Shown here: positions 6,450-12,471 of the stretch, in pieces | How the letters are laid out: the number at the start of each line of letters is the position of its first letter | How positions within the stretch are numbered: the stretch's first letter is position 1 | Assembly (NCBI GenBank): GCA_022567015.1 | Contig: JADFHR010000044.1 | Span: 1 to 16,164 of the forward strand | Reading direction: 5' to 3' | DNA from: Pseudomonadota bacterium | GTDB lineage: Bacteria > Pseudomonadota > Alphaproteobacteria > Rhodospirillales > 2-02-FULL-58-16 | Length of the DNA: 16,164 nt | Notes under the pieces: model-generated | The model's database searches: none | The model's input: only the letters and a program-made list of their open reading frames with translations | Told to the model about the DNA's origin: nothing | Position numbers and translations under genes: made by a program

Positions 6450-6573
6450 CATCCGTGTCCATCCGTGTTCGATGGGGACCGTTCACCGCTCCACGCCAAT
6501 GATTTTCCGGTTCAAACGCCGGTGATCGTCTGACATGGATGGACACGGATTAACACGGATAAACGACGGTCCG
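6450..6573. repeat. Dispersed repeat copy B, about 124 bp
   Basis: Direct repeat of 6177-6300: 86 bases identical, then five substitutions over 38. Its right arm is less regular than that of copy A, so the decamers have diverged or been homogenised since duplication. Confidence 0.9.
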
Positions 6574-6674
6574 CGGCCGCCGGGTCACAACGGCACGCGG
6601 CGATATTCCCGCTGATAGGGGATTTCCGGAATCTTGAGCCTTTGCCGCAGGCCCGGGTTTTCGACAAGCCCATG

Positions 6675-6729
6675 TTTCGACAAGCTCGACAGGAGATCCT
6701 CACCCTGAGCCTGTCGACGGGTGCGAAGC
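6675..6729. repeat. TCGACAAGCTC / GAGCCTGTCGA dyad repeat
   Basis: TCGACAAGCTC (6677-6687) and GAGCCTGTCGA (6707-6717) are inverted copies with one mismatch, flanked by TTTCGACAAG and CCCTGAGCC...GGGTGCGAAGC. An extra half-copy TTTCGACAAGCCC starts at 6658. It resembles the widespread CCCTGAGCCTGTCGAAGGG-type intergenic repeat of environmental bacteria (from memory). It lies just downstream of nlpD in the direction of transcription, so it could act as a transcript-end hairpin. Confidence 0.7.
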
Positions 6730-6754
6730 CGCTCCTTCCTTCCGGCTTCGCGTA

Positions 6755-7795
6755 TCAAACCTTGCCGTCCAGGTACTTGCGCGGGTCCACGGCGCGCCTG
6801 CCCCGGCGCAGTTCGAAGTGGAGCTGCGGGGTGCTCACGTTGCCGGTACTGCCGACCTTGGCGATCACCTGGCGTTTCCTGACCTTGTCGCCCCGCTTGA
6901 CCAGCAGCGTCTGGTTATGGGCATAGGCCGAAACCCAGCCGCCCGCGTGCTTGATCAGCAAAAGGTTGCCGAAGCCCCTGAGTTCGTTGCCCGCATACGC
7001 CACGACGCCGTTCTCGGCGGCCCGCACCGGGGTCCCGCGGGGAGCGGCGATGTTGATGCCGTCGTTGCGCAGGCCCCTGGCCTTGGCCCCGAAGGTGGAC
7101 AGCACCCTGCCCTTGAGGGGCCAAAGGAAACCCCGGCCGCTCCTCGGCGGGGGCTTGGGCACGGCGGCCGGGGCTTTCGGTGTTTTCGGCCTGAGCGCCG
7201 GTATTTCGGCCTGGGCGGCCGGTTTTTTCCTCGCGGCGGGCCGGGGACCGGGGGCCGCCTTCGCCCCCGGGGCCGTCCCCTTGCCGGCCGTGCCGGCGCT
7301 CCCCGGCAGGCGCAGGCGCTGTCCGGCGCGAATCGTATACGGCGGCTTCAAGCCGTTGGCCCGCGCCATCTCGTACACGCCGACCCCGTTCAGCCGCGAT
7401 ATGCCGTACAGGGTCTCGCCGCCCTGGACCACGTGCTCCCGCCCGCGCGGCAGGACGACGCGCTGGCCCACCCGCAGATGGTAGGGCGGCCGGAGCCGGT
7501 TGGCGTCGATGATGGCGCGGACGAAAACCCCGTGCCGGCGCGACAGGGCGTACACCGTGTCGCCGGCGCCGACAATGACGGCGCCGCCGGCGGCGGCAAC
7601 GGGAGCACGCTCGGGCACCGGCAAAGGTATCGCCGCCGGCGCCGGCAAAGGTGTCGCCGCGGGCGGCGGCGGGCGGTTGACGTCCCGCGGCTGGCGCCCC
7701 GGCGGCGGCCATTCGGCCCATCCGCAGCCCGCGGTCAGGAACAGCACGGCGACTATCCCCACGGCGGCCCGCCCGGCGGCGCGCGTCGAATTCAT
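6755..7795 (-). CDS. nlpD: NlpD-like LysM/LytM lipoprotein (probable amidase activator)
   Basis: A 346-residue envelope protein. The signal peptide ends in FLTAGC (19-24), a lipobox with C24 as the lipidated residue (Thr at -3 is slightly atypical). A Pro-rich linker follows, then LysM 1 (about 74-116), LysM 2 (121-164), an Ala/Pro/Lys-rich linker and a LytM/M23 domain (223-340). The zinc ligands of active M23 enzymes are degenerate: the first His-x3-Asp reads N244-D-G-I-N248, and HxH reads Q324-L-H326. The fold is therefore probably not a hydrolase and more likely activates an amidase, as E. coli NlpD does. YAGNELRGFGNLLLIKHAGG (267-286) is typical of the subfamily. ATG at 7793-7795 is chosen because it starts the signal peptide; the frame extends further upstream but overlaps pcm. 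It is the last gene of the long minus-strand cluster. Confidence 0.88.
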   Translation of the reverse strand: MNSTRAAGRAAVGIVAVLFLTAGCGWAEWPPPGRQPRDVNRPPPPAATPLPAPAAIPLPVPERAPVAAAGGAVIVGAGDTVYALSRRHGVFVRAIIDANRLRPPYHLRVGQRVVLPRGREHVVQGGETLYGISRLNGVGVYEMARANGLKPPYTIRAGQRLRLPGSAGTAGKGTAPGAKAAPGPRPAARKKPAAQAEIPALRPKTPKAPAAVPKPPPRSGRGFLWPLKGRVLSTFGAKARGLRNDGINIAAPRGTPVRAAENGVVAYAGNELRGFGNLLLIKHAGGWVSAYAHNQTLLVKRGDKVRKRQVIAKVGSTGNVSTPQLHFELRRGRRAVDPRKYLDGKV

Positions 7796-7842
7796 GGCCG
7801 GATTATCGCCAAGCGGCGCCTCCCGTTCAACGGCAACGCCCC

Positions 7843-8481
7843 TCAATCGGACGCCACTCCGGGCACCAGGGGCACGAAGCGCACCGGGTTCAGGTCCTCG
7901 GTCTCGGCGCCGTCTTCCGTGCGCAGGACCCGCACCAGGCGTTGATCGTCGTCGTCGTCGCCCACGGGCACCACCATCACCCCGCCCACCGTCAGCTGCG
8001 CGACCAGGACCGGCGGCACGTCCACCGCCGCCGCGGTAACGATGATGCGCTCGAAGGGCACCTGCTCCGGCCAGCCCAGGGTGCCGTCCCCGACACGGGT
8101 CGTGATGTTGGTGAGCTTGAGCTGGGCGAACCGCTTCTCCGCCTCCGCCAACAGCGGCCGGTGGCGTTCGATGGAATACAGACGCCGGCACAGCTTCGAC
8201 AGAATCGCCGCCTGATAGCCGGACCCGGTGCCGACCTCCAGCACCTTCATGCGCTCGCCCACCTCCAGGGCCTGGGTCATCTGGGCGACGACGAGGGGCT
8301 GGCTCACCGTCTGGTGGTGGCCGATGGGCAGGGCCAGGTTGTCATAGGCGCGGTCGCGGAAGGGCTCGGGCACGAAGATTTCGCGCGGCACCCGCTCCAT
8401 GGCCGCCAGCACCCGGGTATCGGTGACGCCGCCGCGCCGCAACTGGAGGAGCAGACGGATCTTGCGGGAATCGGGGTTCAC
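7843..8481 (-). CDS. pcm: Protein-L-isoaspartate O-methyltransferase
   Basis: Cytoplasmic SAM-dependent repair enzyme that methylates L-isoaspartyl residues so they can revert to aspartate. It has 212 residues, the normal length. The N-terminal block VPREIFVPEPFRDRAYDNLALPIGHHQTVSQP (31-62) contains the conserved SQP. The SAM-binding motif is VLEVGTGSGYQAA (80-92), and a ribose-binding IER occurs at 104-106. The C-terminal VPFERIIVTAAAVDVPPVLVAQL fits the family. The start is GTG at 8479-8481, overlapping the surE TGA as GTGA. A longer open frame upstream runs inside surE and is rejected. Residues 175-179 are five aspartates, from near-identical GAC codons, where the family usually has one or two. 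The surE-pcm pairing is classical for stationary-phase survival genes. Confidence 0.95.
   Translation of the reverse strand: MNPDSRKIRLLLQLRRGGVTDTRVLAAMERVPREIFVPEPFRDRAYDNLALPIGHHQTVSQPLVVAQMTQALEVGERMKVLEVGTGSGYQAAILSKLCRRLYSIERHRPLLAEAEKRFAQLKLTNITTRVGDGTLGWPEQVPFERIIVTAAAVDVPPVLVAQLTVGGVMVVPVGDDDDDQRLVRVLRTEDGAETEDLNPVRFVPLVPGVASD
7945..7959 (-). repeat. GAC trinucleotide run inside pcm
   Basis: Four GAC codons followed by GAT encode Asp175-Asp179 of Pcm. It is a short in-frame microsatellite, in the loop before the conserved Q-x-L strand. Confidence 0.7.
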
Positions 8482-9260
8482 CGGAAAACCGCCCTCAGCG
8501 GCTTGAGAGACGGCGCGTGGGTGAGGTCGAGCGACAGGGGCGTGACCGAGACGGCGCCCCGTCTCACCGCGTCGAGGTCCGTGCCCCGCCGGGAACCCGT
8601 CTCGACACGCTGGGAGCCGATCCAGAAGTACGCCTCGCCCCGCGGGTCGGTGCCTTGCACGAGCTCGCCGCCGATCTTGCGGCGGCCCTGCCGGGTGATC
8701 TCGACGCCGGTGACCGCGCCCGCCTCGACATCGGGAAAATTGACATTGATCATCACGTTGGCGGGCCATGGGGCGGCCGCCAGCCGGCCGACCACGTCGG
8801 CCGTCCACCGCTCGGCGGTCTTCCACCTGGGCGCGTGCCGGTCCTCGGTCATCAGGCTGAGGGCGATGGCCGGAAAGCCGAGCAGCGTCGCCTCCATGGC
8901 CGCGGCGACGGTGCCCGAATAGGTCACGTCCTCGCCGATGTTGCCGCCCCGGTTGATGCCGGAGAGCACGATATCGGGCGGGCAGTCCTTCATCACGTGG
9001 TGGACGGCAAGGAGCACGCAGTCGGTGGGCGTGCCGTCGACGGCATAGCGCCGGCGGGACACCCTGCGCACGCGCAACGGCCGGCGCAGGGTCAGGGAAT
9101 GGCCGGCGGCGCTCTGCTCGGTTTCGGGGACGACGACCCAGACCTCGCGGGCGATCGGGCGCATGACGCGTTCCAGGAGCTTCAGGCCGGGCGCGTGGAC
9201 ACCGTCGTCGTTGGAGATCAGGACCCGCGCCTTGGCCAGATCCAGGGGCTTAGCCGGCAT
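8478..9260 (-). CDS. surE: 5'/3'-nucleotidase SurE
   Basis: Metal-dependent phosphatase acting on nucleoside 5'- and 3'-monophosphates, and on short polyphosphate in some species. It is cytoplasmic and linked to stress survival. At 260 residues it has the usual length. The metal-binding signature is ISNDDG at 15-20 (D18, D19), followed by VHAPGL. S50 in ETEQSAAGHSLTL and N103 in LSGINRGGNIGEDVTYSGT (99-117) complete the expected metal site, and VDGTPTDCV (74-82) is another family block. ATG at 9258-9260 overlaps the 3' end of serS by 11 bases, and the stop overlaps the pcm GTG start, so serS, surE and pcm are probably cotranscribed and translationally coupled. Confidence 0.96.
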   Translation of the reverse strand: MPAKPLDLAKARVLISNDDGVHAPGLKLLERVMRPIAREVWVVVPETEQSAAGHSLTLRRPLRVRRVSRRRYAVDGTPTDCVLLAVHHVMKDCPPDIVLSGINRGGNIGEDVTYSGTVAAAMEATLLGFPAIALSLMTEDRHAPRWKTAERWTADVVGRLAAAPWPANVMINVNFPDVEAGAVTGVEITRQGRRKIGGELVQGTDPRGEAYFWIGSQRVETGSRRGTDLDAVRRGAVSVTPLSLDLTHAPSLKPLRAVFR

Positions 9261-10545
9261 CGGGACCGACGCCGGACGCGATCCGCTCGAGCCCGCCCAT
9301 GTACGGCCTGAGGGCCTCGGGCACGGCCACCGAGCCGTCCGCCTGCTGGCAGTTCTCGAGGATCGCGATCAGGGTCCGCCCGACCGCCAGCGCGGACCCG
9401 TTGAGGGTATGGACGAAGCGGGTCTGCTTTTCGCCCTTGACCCGGAACCGGGCCTTCATGCGCCGGGCCTGGAAATCGCCGCAGTTGGAACAACTGGAGA
9501 TTTCCCGGTAGCGCCCCTGGCCCGGCAGCCACACCTCGATGTCATAGGTCTTGCGCGCCGCGAAGCCCATGTCGCCGGTCGACAGGAGCACCGTGCGGAA
9601 CGGCAGGCCGAGCCGTTTCAGCACCTCTTCGGCGCACGCCGTCATGCGCTCCAGCTCGTCGTCCGACTCCTCGGGCCGGGTGACGCTGACCAGTTCCACC
9701 TTGGTGAACTGGTGCTGGCGGATCATGCCGCGGGTGTCCTTGCCCGCCGCCCCGGCCTCGGAGCGGAAGCACCAGGTCATCGCGGCGTAGCGCCGGGGCA
9801 GATCGTCGGCCTCGACGATGCGGCCGGCGACCATGTTGGTCAGCGGCACCTCGGCCGTGGGGATGAGCCACAGGCGGTCTTTGTCGACGGTGAACAGGTC
9901 GTCGCCGAACTTGGGCAGTTGCCCGGTGCCGAACAGGGCCTCGTCGCGGACCAGGGCCGGCGGGTTGACCTCGGTGTAGCCGAATTCGCCCGTGTGCAGG
10001 TCGAGCATGAACGACGCCAGCGCCCGTTCCATGCGCGCCAGCGCGCCGGTCAGCAGCACGAACCGCGACCCCGACATCCGGGCCGCCGTCTCGAAGTCCA
10101 TCATCCCGAGCGCCTCGCCGATGTCGAAGTGCTCCTTCGCCGGGAAGGCGAAACCGGGCTTGTCGCCCGAGGTCCGGATTTCCTCGTTCGCCGTCTCGTC
10201 CGCGCCCTCGGGCACGTCGGCGGCGGCCAGGTTGGGCAGCTCCGCCAGCGCCGCATCCAGCGCCGCCGCGGCGGCGCGCGCCTCCTCTTCGGCCGCCGCC
10301 TCCTCGGCCTTCGAGCGCGAGACCTCGTCGATGAGGGCGCCGGCGTCTTCGCCCCGCGCCTTGGCGGCCCCGATCTCCCTGGACGCGAGTTTGCGCCGGG
10401 CCTGGATATCCTGGGCCCGGGTCAGGGCCCGGCGGCGCTTGCCGTCCAGTTCCACGAGCGCGGCGGAGGCGGGCTCCAGCCCGCGCCGTCGGAGCCCTTG
10501 GTCGAAGGCGTCCGGGTTGTCACGAATCCACTTGATGTCGAACAT
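9250..10545 (-). CDS. serS: Serine--tRNA ligase
   Basis: Class II aminoacyl-tRNA synthetase that charges tRNA-Ser (and tRNA-Sec where present), as a cytoplasmic homodimer. Its 431 residues match the bacterial norm. Residues 30-105 form the Ala/Glu/Arg-rich coiled-coil arm that contacts the tRNA. The catalytic core has TAEVPLT (230-236), motif 2 FRSEAGAAGKDTRGMIRQHQF (260-280), REISSCSNCGDFQARR (347-362) and motif 3 LNGSALAVGRTLIAILEN (381-398). ATG at 10543-10545 starts MFDIKWIRDNP, the expected N-terminus. The bases before it (GCACCTCC on the coding strand) contain no Shine-Dalgarno sequence, so initiation may rely on a short leader. It is 95 bases downstream of tatC and overlaps surE by 11 bases. 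Confidence 0.98.
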   Translation of the reverse strand: MFDIKWIRDNPDAFDQGLRRRGLEPASAALVELDGKRRRALTRAQDIQARRKLASREIGAAKARGEDAGALIDEVSRSKAEEAAAEEEARAAAAALDAALAELPNLAAADVPEGADETANEEIRTSGDKPGFAFPAKEHFDIGEALGMMDFETAARMSGSRFVLLTGALARMERALASFMLDLHTGEFGYTEVNPPALVRDEALFGTGQLPKFGDDLFTVDKDRLWLIPTAEVPLTNMVAGRIVEADDLPRRYAAMTWCFRSEAGAAGKDTRGMIRQHQFTKVELVSVTRPEESDDELERMTACAEEVLKRLGLPFRTVLLSTGDMGFAARKTYDIEVWLPGQGRYREISSCSNCGDFQARRMKARFRVKGEKQTRFVHTLNGSALAVGRTLIAILENCQQADGSVAVPEALRPYMGGLERIASGVGPDAG

Positions 10546-10574
10546 GGAGGTGCCGCTGCCGGTGGGACGGGAGG

Positions 10575-10603
10575 TTTATAGGGCCTGAGGGCCGGTTTGA
10601 GAA
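10575..10603 (-). promoter_or_regulatory. Candidate internal promoter for serS-surE-pcm-nlpD
   Basis: On the minus strand TTCTCA (10598-10603), a 17-base spacer and TATAAA (10575-10580; one mismatch to the -10 consensus) fall in the 95-base tatC-serS gap. The implied leader is only about 20 bases, consistent with the absence of a ribosome site before serS. Sequence match only. Confidence 0.38.
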
Positions 10604-10640
10604 GTCCGGTGCCGGAGCCGGCGCCGGCGGAACGCCGGGC

Positions 10641-11465
10641 TCATGTGGCTTCCCCGGCGGCCTCGTCCTTCTCGTCGTCGCCCTGGGCCTGGGCGCGCTT
10701 CCTTTCGATGATGCGCACGGCCCAGATGGATATCTCGTAGAGCGCCATGGTGGGCAGGGCGAGGCCGATCTGGCTGATGATGTCGGGTGGCGTCAGGATG
10801 GCGGCGGCAACGAAGGCGATGACGATGGCGTACTTGCGCTTCTCCGCCAGGCCCTTGGACGTGACCATGCCGACCCGGGCGAGAAGGGTCAGCACCACCG
10901 GCAACTGGAAGCACAGCCCGAAGGCGAAGATCAGGCGCATGACCAGGGACAGGTACTCGTCCACCTTGGCCTCGAGCTGGATGGGCAGCCCCCCGGCGCC
11001 GCCCATGGACTCGAAGCTGAGGAAGAATTTCCACGCCAGCGGAAAGATGAAGTAATAGACCAGCGCCCCGCCGGAGAAGAAGAGGATGGGCGTGGCCACC
11101 AGAAACGGCAAAAAGGCCTTCTTTTCGTTCTTGTACAGGCCGGGCGCGATGAACTTCCAAAGCTGCATGGCGATGAACGGGAAGGCGACGAACAGGGCGG
11201 TGAAGAACGACACCTTGATATAGGTGAAGAACGCCTCGTGCAGGCCGGTGAAGATCAGCCGCCGGTTGCCCCCCAGTTCGGTCAGGATGTCGGCCAGCGG
11301 CTGCACCAGAAAGGCGTAGATAGCGGGCGCGAAGTAATAGGACGCGAAGAACAGGACGACGATGGCGATCAACGAATGGAGCAGCCGGCTGCGCAGCTCG
11401 ACCAGGTGATCGAGCAGCGGCATTTTCTGCTCCCCCGGGGTGTCGTCGCGGTCTTCGTCCGCCAC
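10641..11465 (-). CDS. tatC: Sec-independent translocase subunit TatC
   Basis: Polytopic inner-membrane receptor for twin-arginine signal peptides; with TatB it forms the docking complex and recruits TatA. It has 274 residues. The N-terminal HLVELR signature lies at 20-25, with six membrane spans at roughly 31-50, 78-100, 118-140, 172-195, 211-227 and 230-247. The first cytoplasmic loop has WKFIAPGLYKNEKK (103-116), including the conserved Pro and E114, and TPPDIISQ is at 225-232. The C-terminal tail from about residue 255 is highly charged. The start is taken as GTG at 11463-11465, 6 bases after the tatB stop. An internal ATG (residue 15) would still retain HLVELR but removes the acidic lead. 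Confidence 0.97.
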   Translation of the reverse strand: MADEDRDDTPGEQKMPLLDHLVELRSRLLHSLIAIVVLFFASYYFAPAIYAFLVQPLADILTELGGNRRLIFTGLHEAFFTYIKVSFFTALFVAFPFIAMQLWKFIAPGLYKNEKKAFLPFLVATPILFFSGGALVYYFIFPLAWKFFLSFESMGGAGGLPIQLEAKVDEYLSLVMRLIFAFGLCFQLPVVLTLLARVGMVTSKGLAEKRKYAIVIAFVAAAILTPPDIISQIGLALPTMALYEISIWAVRIIERKRAQAQGDDEKDEAAGEAT

Positions 11466-11471
11466 TGTCGG

Positions 11472-12062
11472 CTATCCGCTGGCCTTGACCGGAGTATTGA
11501 CCTCATCTTCCGGGTCCGGCGCCGCCACCTTTGCCACGGCCGCCTTTGACGCGGACGCCGTCTTTGCCGCAGGCGCCGCCTTCCCGGACGCCGCCTTCCT
11601 GGGCGCCGCCTTCCCGGACGCCGCCTTCCTGGGCGCCGCCTTCCCGGACGCCGCTTTCCTGGACGCCGCTTTCCCGGACGGCGCTTTCCCGGACGCCGCC
11701 TGTTCGGGCTCCGCTTCCGTGGCCGCCGTGCCGTCAAACCCTGCCCGGGCGGCCGTGCCCAGGTCGGTTTCGATGTCGCTCATGTCCATGTCGCGGGAGA
11801 TGTCGCCGGTGGGGTCGATGGTGTTCTCGATCTCCTTGCCGATATCCAGACCGGACGCCGATACCAACTGGTCCTTGACGTCGTCCAGTTCGGCCTCGCG
11901 CATCACGTCGTCGAGCCCGCCCTGGAAGTCGCGGGCCAAGGCCCGCGCCTTGCGCACCCACTTGCCCATGGTGCGCAGCGCCCGCGGCAAATCCTTGGGT
12001 CCGATGACGAGGAGGGCCAAGACCGCGACGATGAAGAGTTCCTGCCAGCCGATGTCAAACAT
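11472..12062 (-). CDS. tatB: Sec-independent translocase subunit TatB, with long Ala/Lys repeat tail
   Basis: Membrane-anchored TatB, partner of TatC in Tat substrate recognition. The 196 residues include one N-terminal span (about 5-20). The hallmark ELFIVAVLALLVIGPKDLPRALRTMGKWVRKAR (8-40), with the Gly-Pro hinge, and an amphipathic helix to about 67 follow. After an acidic linker (87-120), residues 121-165 are repetitive AASGK/AAPRK pentads, continuing as a less regular Ala/Lys/Ser stretch to about 180. This basic low-complexity tail resembles histone-H1-like bacterial tails and is not part of the TatB core. ATG at 12060-12062 gives the expected MFDIGW start, 45 bases after tatA and 6 bases before tatC. 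Confidence 0.95.
   Translation of the reverse strand: MFDIGWQELFIVAVLALLVIGPKDLPRALRTMGKWVRKARALARDFQGGLDDVMREAELDDVKDQLVSASGLDIGKEIENTIDPTGDISRDMDMSDIETDLGTAARAGFDGTAATEAEPEQAASGKAPSGKAASRKAASGKAAPRKAASGKAAPRKAASGKAAPAAKTASASKAAVAKVAAPDPEDEVNTPVKASG
11581..11700 (-). repeat. Four tandem 30-bp repeats inside tatB
   Basis: Units 11581-11610 and 11611-11640 are identical. Units 11641-11670 and 11671-11700 carry a few substitutions. Each 30-bp unit is itself two 15-bp half-units and encodes ten residues of the AASGK/AAPRK type. Because the unit is a multiple of three, copy changes would keep the frame. Confidence 0.9.
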
Positions 12063-12083
12063 GGCGGCTCAGTGCTCCCGGCG

Positions 12084-12101
12084 GCGGGCGGAACCGCCCG
12101 C
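12084..12101 (-). promoter_or_regulatory. Perfect hairpin between tatA and tatB
   Basis: GCGGGCGG-AA-CCGCCCGC is an 8-bp perfect GC stem starting 6 bases after the tatA stop and ending 21 bases before the tatB ATG. No U-run follows, so it is not a standard terminator. It could protect the tatA 3' end after processing, or attenuate tatB and tatC. Confidence 0.55.
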
Positions 12102-12107
12102 ACATCC

Positions 12108-12347
12108 TCAGCTTTCCGCCGCCCGGTCCTTTTCCGGCGCCGGCGCAGCCACCGATTCCGATTTCAGGATTTTCGGTTCCTCCTCCGAGGCGATTTCCTC
12201 CTCGTCGTCGTCCTTCATGCCCTTTTTGAAAGATTTCAGGCCCTTGCCGAAATCGCCCATGAGCCCGGAAATCTTGCCTCTGCCGCCGAACAAAAGAAGG
12301 ACGACGGCCAGGACAATCAGCCAGTGCCAGATGCTAAACGTACCCAT
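12108..12347 (-). CDS. tatA: Sec-independent translocase subunit TatA
   Basis: Small pore or patch-forming subunit of the Tat system, which exports folded proteins across the inner membrane. It has 79 residues. One span (about 5-20) begins FSIWHWLIVLAVVLLLFG. The alphaproteobacterial-type FGGRGKISGLMGDFGKGLKSFKKGM (20-44) forms the amphipathic helix, followed by an acidic DDDEEE and a charged tail. The ATG at 12345-12347 gives the expected MGTFSIWHWL start. No Shine-Dalgarno sequence is visible: the preceding bases are AAAAAACGGAT. It lies 124 bases after scpB, so the tat genes may have their own promoter. Confidence 0.97.
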   Translation of the reverse strand: MGTFSIWHWLIVLAVVLLLFGGRGKISGLMGDFGKGLKSFKKGMKDDDEEEIASEEEPKILKSESVAAPAPEKDRAAES

Positions 12348-12389
12348 ATCCGTTTTTTACCCATTTGTATTACAGTTTGCGTTGCGCGG

Positions 12390-12418
12390 ATAATGGCAGA
12401 AAGCCCTGGCCGCCGCAA
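12390..12418 (-). promoter_or_regulatory. Candidate promoter of tatABC
   Basis: In the scpB-tatA gap the minus strand has TTGCGG (12413-12418), a 17-base spacer and CATTAT (12390-12395), 42 bases before the tatA ATG. The local AT content is higher than in the flanking genes. Match by eye only. Confidence 0.33.
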
Positions 12419-12471
12419 CGCCACCCGCGACACCTGGGGCCGGTGGACAGGAAACGGGAGTGGCGGAACGC

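Larger units (their letters stand above)
6043..6754. other. 712-base convergent intergenic zone made largely of dispersed repeats
   Basis: It lies between the ends of the IalB-like gene and the nlpD-like gene. It holds two copies of a repeat of about 124 bp, a GCGTCCTC-type hairpin between them, and a TCGACAAGCTC-type dyad near the nlpD end, each listed separately. No gene with coding character is seen. Short minus-strand frames (6210-6452, 6334-6546) simply read through the repeats. Two short minus-strand stretches, 6065-6179 and 6585-6660, read as protein-like and may be relics of an older gene. No canonical hairpin plus T-run terminator was found. Confidence 0.7.

Noticed and set aside
6177..6573. 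CRISPR array suggested by repeated ATCCGTG units and spacer-like gaps
   Set aside because: The units are 10-bp tandem decamers in inverted arms with only two long copies; there are no regular 30-40 bp spacers and no cas genes.
9163..10581. Long plus-strand open frame of 472 codons opposite serS
   Set aside because: It is the antisense shadow of serS in GC-rich DNA; its product is His/Arg/Gly-rich without recognisable motifs, while the minus frame is a complete SerS.
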